Origin: Oidiodendron maius Zn | Taxonomy: Eukaryota > Ascomycota > Leotiomycetes > Myxotrichaceae | NCBI GenBank assembly: GCA_000827325.1 | Contig: KN832880.1 | Location: 1,698,433-1,762,432 of the forward strand | DNA: 64,000 nt | Direction: 5' to 3' | Shown here: in pieces, positions 49,401-59,284 of the stretch | Layout of the letters: each line of letters opens with the position of its first letter | How positions within the stretch are numbered: position 1 is the first letter of the stretch | Position numbers and translations under genes: made by a program | The notes under the pieces: model-generated | Database searches by the model: none | What the model was told of the DNA's origin: nothing | Seen by the model: only the letters and a program-made list of their open reading frames with translations

Positions 49401-50653
49401 CCTTTAATCTGGTCGCGGCTCTTCAGGAGAACTTGGTCTGGGTGATGGAGTCAGGAACATCGTGATATACTACTATACTGCCATATAAATTATTGAGCCT
49501 AAATTTGGACGCTCGTTTGTCTGCCACTCTATGTGCCGTCTTGTAGTTGAGGAATTTTGGGAGCATATGTTTTCGTTTAGGGTGTGTCGTATAAATTTGC
49601 CTAAATTGCACTGGCAAATACGTCAGGTCATTTGGAATTTCGTGGTCATGGGGAGTTCAGAAGCTTCACTTCAAGAACAACCTCCAGTACTGTCCCTGAC
49701 CCTTATCTCGGCTACGTATTCTGCACGAATCAGAGCCGGAGAGTACAAGCACTAGTGGAACTAATAACGTTACTCTAATGGCGGCAACGATTGCAGGCCG
49801 GATTTGCTATATGCAAGGGTTGTTTAGCATTATAGCCTGTGGATGAGATCTCTCGCCTACGTATTCTGCACGAATCAGAGCATGACCTCTTATAGTAACC
49901 CTAATATAACCAAGTCGACTTTAGCTGGAAGATTTAGCCTTCTTAATCTGTAATGCACTAGACAGTCTCTTATACTTACTATATTAATTCTAGTGAGGTT
50001 ACTACTAATAGGGACTAGCTAAATCGTAGCCTCCTTTCCTCTTCAGGATTTATGACTTAGTATACTCTCTATTAAGATAAAGCTTATATAATCTTATACT
50101 ATACTAGATTCCTAATTACTTGATTTTATTTATGCTTTCTTACCTTCCTAAATACTAAGTATACTTATTGGAAACCTCAATTGTAAGGCTATAAAGATCC
50201 TTTAAATATATATATAATAGCCCTATTTTACCTCTGTTTTAGAGGGATCAAGTTTACTTAAGGTTACTTTAATATACTTAATTCAATCCTAACTAATTAT
50301 ATCAATTGCACCTAACACTTATATAAACTTCCTTTGGGTATTTATAATAGGCAAAGAGCTTCTATTATAGTTAAATAAACTGATATAGCAAAATATACTA
50401 CATTCAACTTACTATACAACAAATACAGTGCTATTAATGCACTAGACTATCCAAATCAGCTCTGCTAGGGTATTATCACATCTACCCAAGACCACCAGAT
50501 TTCCTACAACTTAGTTAACTTTCCACGCTCTAACATAATCCAGGATATTAATATTTTAGACCCATCCTGTACCTCTCCCTCCCACCCCCCCTTCCGTACC
50601 GTATATACTCCAGTTACTAGATACCCAAAGACACATAACTAATATCACACAAT
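49401..50653. other. intergenic region, RIP-like AT-rich island and 25-bp direct repeat
   Basis: From about 49885 to 50560 the DNA is AT-rich with stops in every frame, consistent with a RIP-degraded repeat. A perfect 25-bp direct repeat (49712-49736 and 49857-49881, starting ctacgtattctg) lies at its left border. No gene is supported. Confidence 0.5.
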
Positions 50654-53600
50654 TTAGCACTTAGGCGGGAGGCCTGGGTCGGAGGTCGCGGTTTTCGATA
50701 GGGCAATCTCGGCATCCCGCCGTTTCACAAGACCAGGAATGACTTGTCCATTATTGCCATCCACCCACTTCACGAGCTCTGCAGGGAGGACCACCGTGGG
50801 ATTCTCGCCGTTATTAAGTCGTTTGACGAGGGTAGATGACTGGACACCGCCGCAGCCCACATTAAAGGCCCAACTAACTAGCGCGCCGTACTCGTTCATG
50901 TTAAGCGTCACCTTATCATTCATCATTTCGGTTATACACTTCTCAGCAACCTAGAGCGAATGAGATTTGGCATTAGCGTACTGCGGGAAAGTCTCTAAGA
51001 GTATAAAAGGGCCACTACTCACAGCCATGTCCGAGGCGAGGAGTTTCTTCCCATCAGCCTCAGATAGAGGGATAGAGTATCCGAGCCCGGGGCATTTGGC
51101 GTTCTGGCAGAGATGGCCGTAGCCGATTTCAGAGTTGCTGGTAGCATCGGTATCTATTTAAGTGAGCTTCCTGGGACGTGACAAGTCTATGCCTAGGGTT
51201 ATTTACAGATGTTGGCCCTGAAGCTCTCGAACCCAGAGATCAGATTAACTGTGGCCTGATTGCACTGAGGCGGACCGCAATTGTCTTTCGAAGGGGTAGT
51301 GGCGTGGGCTGTGCAACACTGCGCCGGAGGTAAGCTTTATTGTGCAAGGGTGTCAGGAAGGGAATGGTACTCACTTGGACATTTTCGGGGTCGGTTGGAC
51401 AGTACCCCGGAGTCGCTACCTTTCCGGCACTGGCGCATGCACTCTTGTCAAGACAGGTGCCAGCCTGGCCATTGACTGAGCACGCATTTCCATACCCGCC
51501 AATATTGTAGATGATCGGGGCCATTCTGGTCGAGCCGGTGCAACACTGTAAAATATCCATCAGCATGCCTTGGATAATGAGTAACAAGAAGTAGTAATAT
51601 ATACTTGAACATTCTCAGGGTCCTTGGGACAGAATCCTGGGGTTGCGGTATCTCCATTGTTCTTACACTCGGTCACATCGACACATATTCCGGACTTCCC
51701 CTGGACGGTACATTTATTCGGCTGTGGGCCTGCGGGGGGACTTGATGACGCCGGCTCCGGCTGTGATTTAGACGGAGTTGGTGACGATGACGTGGGCTTC
51801 GGCTGTGACTTAGAAAGGGTCGTTGATGCTGACTTCGGCGTGCAGCACTATAATATACCGTTCATCAGGCACTGCTTAGACAAAAGAACGGGGCTGCGAT
51901 ACGCACCTCGACATTATTAGGATCATTAGGGCAGTAACCTGGGGTCGCGACCTTTCCACCACTCTCACACGTATTCACATCAATACATGTTCCGGGCGTC
52001 CCTTTAACAGTGCATGTATTTGGATTCGTTAATGCGGATTTCGGTGTGCAGCACTATAATATTTTTTTATTTGGTACGGCTTGGGATTATTGCAGAAGGT
52101 GGGAATACGTACCTCGACATTATTAGGGTCATTAGGGCAGTAGCCTGGCGTTGCAACCTTCCCACTACCCTCGCACGTACTCACATCGATACATGTTCCG
52201 GCCACCCCATTAATAGTGCATGTATGTGGCTGTGAACTAGGTGGAGGGTTTGACGAAGATTTTGGTGTGCAGCACTATAATATATCTATTAGGTATGGCT
52301 TGGGCTGTTGCAAAACGCATACATACCTCAACATTGTTAGGATCGTTAGGGCAGTAGCCTGGGGTCGCAACCTTTCCATCACTCTCGCACGTATTCACAT
52401 CAATACACGTTCCTGCCACCCCATTAATAGTGCATGTATTCGGCGTGCTAGGAGGGCTTCCTGGCGGCAGTGTCGGACCTGGCAGCGTGGGATGCGTAGA
52501 AGATGCTGGCCCGGAACCGCCTCCTGTCCCCGGAAGATCGAAAGGCTTACAAACCGTAGCCATGGGGTAGTTGACCGAAGCTATCGTAAACTTGGCTTGC
52601 TTCCCCCCCCCGACAAAGCCTGCGTCGAGGTCCACCTCGACGCCATAGGACGGAATGACTTTGACTGCCGCATCCTTGCCGTCTCCAGGTTTACAAGCGC
52701 CGTTGGTACTCGCCATGAGGAGGTCCCCCTCTATTTGGAAATAGGGTGCCTTCAGCAAGATCCCAACTTCAACGCCCTTGCCAAGGACTGTCGCCTGGAG
52801 CTGAGCCGTTATACCTACAAATATTTGGAACTTGACAGCCTCTTTTGCTTGGACCTGGAGCGGGCCCCATTCGACATGAGGGACCCAGCCGGAGAAGTGA
52901 TTGTTGGAAAAATCACCCAAGTCAGCCTGAAGGATCGCACTGTCCGAGATGGTAGCGGTTGCGGTGATCGAAGCACTCAGACTGTCTTTTGCTGATAGAG
53001 ACCAGCCCAACTCACCGATGAGTTGTGGCCCGACCGAAAATATGTCGCCCAGAATGGAAAGACCTCCAGGAAGTGGTATGTCGATAAGTGGGAGTGTTTC
53101 GTCGGACTTGTTAGTCCCCCCGCTCGGCCCTTCTGACAGGCTTAGAGAAAAGCCGGCTTTAAATTCAACGTCGTGAGGTGTTACTGAAAAGTCCGCTCCA
53201 TCGGGAATCCCCAACCAATTTTGCCTGAGGGTGAACACAAAGTCCAAGGTCCCAGCAGAACTGCATGGACTGCACCCGAGCGAAACGGGTCCGACGCTGG
53301 TTGAGAATGTGTAATCGGCACCAATGCCGATCGATGCGGATTTCGAGAGGTCACGTCGCGTAGCGGCTTTCGATGGAGTGTCCAAGTCGTTGACACTACC
53401 TACACGCAGCTCATACGAATGTGCCAGTTCCTGCCACGTCCCAAGAGTAGCATCGAGGGTCACAATCCTCGCCGGGTCATTTGAGCGAAGGGAGGTGATG
53501 TTGTAGGGCACACGGAATTCGTTACCGTCGCAATCCCCTTTACTGGGAATGGCGAGAAACGTGCGGTTGTGGGCGCCGTTAACCCAACCCCAGGCTGCCT

Positions 53601-54001
53601 TCGCATACTGAAAAGTCTGCTCGTCTTTGAAGGTAAACGTCAAGGCTGTAGGTTCGCAATTGATAGACTCCAACGTGGAGCTAAACCGTTCCAGCGATAA
53701 GAGATTCTCGTTGTCTGCGGGCTTCAGCACAGTCAGGTTGGCCAAAACCTCATTGCTTCCACCTGGTCCAATTATGAGTAAAACCATTTGGCATATTAAC
53801 AACAAGGCGCGAATACTCACCTCCCGGCCCCCATAGCCACGTTTCGCTAGAGACTAGATTATAGATAGTCGAGTCTCGTTTGTGTCGCACGGACGGGCGT
53901 ACATCCCAAGGCTTGAGTTCATCGAGCACGAGAGTGGCATAGCTACACACAACAAAAAGAGAGACAGAAAGGAACGAGAATAATCGGAACTTGGTATCCA
54001 T
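50654..54001 (-). CDS. secreted modular GH24 lysozyme with five Cys-rich repeats
   Basis: Nine exons (54001-53821, 53762-52327, 52274-52113, 52053-51907, 51847-51605, 51545-51375, 51318-51207, 51153-51023, 50950-50654) give 959 aa, all phases consistent. A signal peptide (MDTKFRLFSFLSVSLFVVCS) leads into a ~430-residue beta-rich region I cannot name. From about residue 500 come five modules of the pattern C(T/S)(I/V)xG...GTCIDVxxC...GKVATPGYCPNDPNNVECC, joined by Ser/Pro-rich linkers. The C-terminal ~175 residues are a T4-type GH24 muramidase: SGFESFR (likely catalytic Glu 811), YTDATSNSEIGYGHLC, ALVSWAFNVGCGG. It would cleave peptidoglycan outside the cell. In every module the intron falls just before the CC pair. 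Confidence 0.9.
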
Positions 54002-54154
54002 AGGGAAGGAGATGCAAGAGTACAATATTTCACAAAAGGGCGAAAGCCTGAGAGCCAAACACGGGAGGGGGGGTTGAGGCTCCATGTCATAATAAGGGGA
54101 AGCTACTGTATGCCGGAAGCGATTCTCTTTTTTTAGCCTTAGCCTTACCAACAT

Positions 54155-54949
54155 AGTACGGTACAGTGTCGGACTACACGGTAGTATGTTACAATCTATT
54201 AATAACCGAGTGAGTGCAGATAGATACCATAAGGCTTAAGGTGGGAGGCTGCCGCGTTTGGGACTTGTAGAAGTGACAGTTTCTTGTACTCTCTGCTCGT
54301 TGGTTATAAGTTGGATAACTTTTAGAGCACTCTAGAGTCTATAATGCTGGGCGCTACACAAAAGGAGTGAAGCTATTCACCATAGCCCTACATACGGAGC
54401 ATAGCACAGCCTACAATCTCGGGTCTACTTCCTTGTATAAAAGGTTACAGTAGCCGGAGCGAGCAACGCTAGGCCCGAACATCGTACCATTATCCTATCA
54501 CTTTCCGCCGCGACATGAACCGTTTTCTCGTTTCAAGTATGGCGATCTGCAGCCTTGTGCCCCGTCTCCATATTCTCACTGACAGGACATCTGTAACCCT
54601 ACAAGAGTGGAACAACACATGCGGTGCGTGCTACATCAGGCATAGGAACAATGGGGCTGGAACCCTCCGAACAGGGGCTCTTTGCAAACCAGAAGGCCGT
54701 AGAGACCACCCCGCCCTGTCGCGAACATGCGCTACTGCGGTATTGGCAGCTAATCCGAAGTCGTCACGTCCCGTTTCCCGATTACTTGCAGCTAAGGCTG
54801 GCGGAGCCGACGCTCAGCCCCTTTACCCCAGGCGTACAATGCTGCGGCTAGTGAGTCCGGATCAGGCTACTTAATTCGGTCTTTCGATGTCACGTTTTAG
54901 TCCCTCCTTGAGTAGAAAGTCCTTCGCTGACTAATAGACAAAGTGTTGA
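54155..54949. other. intergenic region
   Basis: No supported gene. Overlapping frames at 54515-54874 share no motif. Flank of the Mutator-like element. Confidence 0.4.
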
Positions 54950-54958
54950 AGGGCAACG

Positions 54959-55106
54959 GGCTCGTGTTACAAACACACCACAGATGCTGACATAACCGAC
55001 ACACCACGCATATCATTTACCCTTTTCGGCTGAAGGGAGTGTATTATTACTAAGATTACCCCTTTAGGACGCTGTAGTGTGTATGCAACTAGTGTAGCCC
55101 TTTATA
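54959..55106 (+). repeat. MULE left terminal inverted repeat
   Basis: Starts ggctcgtgttacaaacac and ends near ctttatag. It pairs with 58974-59121 in inverse with only scattered mismatches. Preceded by TSD copy agggcaacg. Confidence 0.85.
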
Positions 55107-56879
55107 GTTAGTATAACTTAATACCCTGAATCTAATCATTATAACGCCTACCTACCTACCTACCTACTAACTAAGTATACCGGTATCTCTTATATTGAGC
55201 CTTAATATCCCTCCTAATCTGCCTCTTAAGCCCCTGAATACTATACTCTATACTAAGCCCTCTATATATATCGAACTCAGCCTGCACCTGCCTTTCAACC
55301 TTAATAGTCTCCTCTATATCCTAGTCTAGCTAGGCTTTAACCTCTTTGTTAGTCCATTTAGGAGGGTGATCTATATAGTCTAAAAGAGTCTCTGTCTCTA
55401 GGTCTAGTCTCTGATACTCTAGATACTTGCGATTCTTATTTAACCACCTCTTTAGATAGTGTTCTAGCCCTTATGCTTTATAATACTAAGCTAGCCGAAT
55501 GTCTGGATAAGCTACAAGCCAGGCTACTTTCTCAGCTATATATCGTTTGTAAATAAGCTTAGGCCGGCCTGGCCAAATTAGACAAGTATCAGCTGATTTA
55601 GAGACTGGTTAAATAGTAGGCTCTAGGTCAGAACTTAGGCTAGGCAGTAGCAGTGGTAGTAATCTAGGGCCAGGACTTATACTAAGCTATATTAGTGGTC
55701 TAGGATCAGGCTGAGTAGCTGGCTCCAGGACAGGTTAAGTAGCTAGCTTAGGTTCAAGCTATATAGCTGATTCAGGGTTAAGTTAACTAGCTAGCTCAGG
55801 GTTGATTCAACTGGCTGGCTCAGGGTTATATTAAGTAGCTAGCTTAGGGTTAGGTTAAGTAATCGACTTAAGGATTGACTGGATAGTCAACTTAGAGATC
55901 AATTGATCACCTGAATTAAAGACTGATTGAAGTGCTGATTTAAGGCTAGACTAGCTAGCTAAGTTAAGGATATCCTAAACGGTTACTCTAGGAATAAATT
56001 AACTAGTTGAATCAGGTATTTGAGTAGCTGATTTGGCTCTAAGCACTTCCCTTATATAGTATATATTAACTAGGCACTTAGAGCTAGTCCTAGTATAGCC
56101 AATCTTATAGTATAAACTATACCTATATAGCTAAGGCTATAATACCTCCTATCCTAAGGGAATCCTTCTAGTACTATAAGTCCCTCTAGAAGCAGATAAT
56201 ATATAGATAATAATATATAGAGGCTTAAGAAGGGGCTTAGATAAGCCTAAATATCGATCCTAGTACTAGTATAGATGAAAATCATTAAGGAGTAAGGATA
56301 ACCTCTCCTCTTGAATATAGTCAACCTAGTATATATATAGTAGGCTAGTAGTAGCTATAAATACACTAGTATAGGGCTATAAGAGCCTCTTAGTACTAGT
56401 ATAATTTTCATAAACCTAGTATAATATAGGAGTTATAATATAATTAAAGTATATACTATATTAAGCCTGATTAAGGTTTAAAGGTGTCTGAATTCAATCC
56501 TTTACTATATTAGCCTTAATATTCTGGATTTAACTAGCTATAGACTGTTTAATCAAGAGACAGGTTATTAAGAGATTAGTCTAGAAGCTTAGGATATTAT
56601 ATTTAATAACTTAATATACTGATTTAGCCCTAAATATTATTAATATAGTCAAATTAAGCTAGTATCCTTACTTACCTTAATATAACTCTTATTCTAAAGT
56701 AAGTATATTTATTAGTCTAGGTCTGGACTAATAATTCAGCTTAGCCTAGCTTTAGCTATATATCCTGGATGTATTTTATACACTTTTACTATTCTTAAGT
56801 CTCTAAATACTTAATTATAAATTGTAATAATCGAGACTTATATTCAGGGATAGTAGGTGACTAAACAAGGCTTAGTTAT

Positions 56880-57588
56880 TATTATTATTATCCTCCGCAA
56901 TGGCTAAGCCGCGGTACTTCTATACAATAATATCCTATATACAAAGGCTAACGCAACCTCTCGGAAGAATCCTCACTGATATGCATACCCCCTTGTAATA
57001 CAGGCAAATAATCGGGAGGCCTAGGTAAACTCGTCCAGTGGCAACTCTGAACCAAACTTCCTCCTTCTCCCTGGGATCAGACCACTGTCCCTGCCTCTGG
57101 TGTCCAGCCCTGTCTCTCACTCAGTTCTGTTCCTAGACGGCCTCTGGGGGCTGGTCGCTTCGCTACTTGATTGGTCGCGGTTGTAGGGCCCTATCACCCT
57201 AGTCTCAAGCTCTTTGGTCGCGTATCAATGATTTGGTCTTCGTCGTTTCTAGAGGCTCACCCCTCTAGAAAGGTAGGGTTTTGCCCAGGTTCTCGGTTAG
57301 GCGACCGCTGCTGTGGTATCCGGGAGCAGAAGCCGGGGCCAAGGTTCTCGGTTAGGCAAAAACCGCTGCTGTGATAACCGGGAGCAGAATCCGGGTTCAA
57401 GCTAGGCCTAGGGGGAGCAGTCCTAGGTGAACCAGCTAGTCATCTTCTGGGAGGCAACAGAAGAGGTGCCTAGAGCTGGATTCGAACCAACATCCCTCAC
57501 ATCACAGGTTTAAATAGGGTGGGCGAGACCTATTAGGTTCGATGATGACTTTTGGGACCCAGGCGCACGACCACTGCGCCATCCGGGC
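56880..57588 (-). mobile_element. tRNA-derived SINE, nested in the MULE
   Basis: A GC-rich ~0.7-kb block sits inside the AT-rich transposon. Its right end (5' end on the minus strand) is tRNA-like: acceptor-type gcccgga, A box tggcgcagtgg (57581-57571), and B box ggttcgaatcc (57488-57478). The body has a ~55-bp direct duplication beginning aggttctcggttaggc (57287 and 57342). The other end is a (TAA)n-type tail, seen as ttattattattatt. A 13-14 bp duplication, caaggcttagttat, flanks it (56866-56879 and 57588-57601). These are all the marks of an L1-type-mobilised SINE. The A-to-B spacing is about twice normal, so the head may descend from an intron-containing tRNA. Confidence 0.82.
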
Positions 57589-58973
57589 AAGGCTTAGTTA
57601 TACTTTAAAGAAATTATTATAGCCCTCTATACTAGTAAATTTAGCTTTATAGTACTACTAGATATTCTTATTAGTATACTAGAGGTATAATACTATATTA
57701 GACTCCAGGAATACTTCAGAAATAGTATTTCTTAAAGCTTGATTATAATCAGTACTAATTATACCTGGAATAATACTGATTATAGAGTGAATAAGGTTAT
57801 AAAGGGCCTTGATTTTAGTTAAGGCCTAGCTGTAGGAGCTCTCTGATTTGTTAGGGAGGAAGGTAAAGGCAATAAAGAAGCTCTTATTATTATAATCAAC
57901 CCCTATAATACTAGTTAGCTAGAGAGTTATTAAAAGAGGGTTTAATATTAACTAATAATATCTATTAAAGGTAGATTAAATCGATTTATATAGTATATAT
58001 TATCAATTATAAGGATATTATAGTAGGACTAAAGGTATTAAATCGATTTAGGGTAGGCCTAATAAAGGGCTCTTAATTGCTTAATCCTCTTCTCCTTTAG
58101 GATATTATATTTAATCCCCTTAGCCTTAAAGTACTAAGTTAAAGCCTTAATTAATAAATAACCCTAGCGGATAATTTGATACAATTAGATATTCTAGTTA
58201 TATATATCCTATAGTATAAGTAGTGTTTTAGGGACTAGACTATAGAGAAAAGTCAGGGTTTATTATAGCTAGACACCTATTAACCCTTAGTTTATTACCC
58301 TAATTATAACCCTAATTATACCTCTAGATATACTAGCTAAGAAGAGGTTCTAGACTATATTTTAAGCTTTAACTAGAAGCCTATAATACAAAGAGTAGAT
58401 AGTAGGGCTTTGGCTAGGAGGGTAGTTATATATATTAAACTTAGCACTAGGGTGATATTTAAGCTCCTACTTAGAGCTAAGGGTCTCTACTATAATCACC
58501 TGAAATAGACATCCTATACTATATAATTAAGTATTATAAACACACTCTATACAAGCTTCAGGCCTAGGGGAAGGGTAGCGATTATATATATAATATACCT
58601 TCTAGTGTCTATCCTTAATCTGCTTGCTTCTAATTACAGTAAAGGTATACCTTTATAGCTTAGCCTAGCTCTGAATAGCCTTAAAAAGGGCTTCTTTAGA
58701 GGGGTAGATAGCTAGAGGTAGCAGGGATAATGCATCAGATATGCTAGTCAGGGGCTATACTAGTAGTAGTGTTAGTAGTAGTTGAAAAAAGGGGTTAGAA
58801 ACGTTGAATTGGCTAAACTGATTTATTTTCAGGGCTGTATTTAAGCTTCAAGAGGGCTGTATTCAGGCTTTAAGAGGGCTGTATTTAAGCTTCAGGAGGG
58901 TTGTATTTGATTCAGGACTACTAGGAGCTTAGAGCAGTAAATATACATCCAGGTAAAGGGAGTTAATACTAGC

Positions 58974-59121
58974 CGTAAAGGGCTACACTAGTTGTATATA
59001 CACTACAGCGTCCTAAAGGGGTAATCTTAGTAATAATACACTCCCTTCGGCCGAAAAGGGTAAATGATATGCGTGGTGTGTCGGTTATGTCAGCATCTGT
59101 GGTGTGTTTGTAACACGAGCC
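58974..59121 (-). repeat. MULE right terminal inverted repeat
   Basis: Inverse of the left repeat; ends gtaacacgagcc and is followed by TSD copy agggcaacg at 59122-59130. It stops about 165 bp from the end of the HET gene. Confidence 0.85.
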
Positions 59122-59284
59122 AGGGCAACGGAGATGTCCGGACTGGCCCACCAACCCGCCAACAGAGGAGCTGTTCTCAACGGTTAGAGACTATGATCTT
59201 TACACCATATCCGAAAACGTTGATGATAATATTGAGTAAGTGATCTAAAATGCCTCACCAGCTCCTCTAACCAATAAAATCAGA

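Larger units (their letters stand above)
54959..59121. mobile_element. Mutator-like DNA transposon, RIP-degraded
   Basis: Terminal inverted repeats of about 148 bp (54959-55106 and 58974-59121) are nearly identical and begin ggctcgtgttac. A 9-bp target duplication, agggcaacg, flanks the element (54950-54958 and 59122-59130). Long TIRs and a 9-bp TSD are the marks of Mutator-like elements. The interior is very AT-rich with stops in all frames, so no transposase can be read. A block of ~30-bp repeats at about 55690-55870 would read as NPEPAS-type repeats on the minus strand, which may be the transposase tail. A tRNA-SINE is nested at 56880-57588. Confidence 0.85.

Noticed and set aside
57171-57374. 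Frame within the SINE
   Set aside because: Lies in non-coding SINE body; GC-rich sequence gives open frames by chance.
57460-57588. Possible functional tRNA gene on the minus strand
   Set aside because: Boxes are too far apart, anticodon stem does not pair, acceptor has a mismatch, and it is the head of a SINE with tail and TSD.
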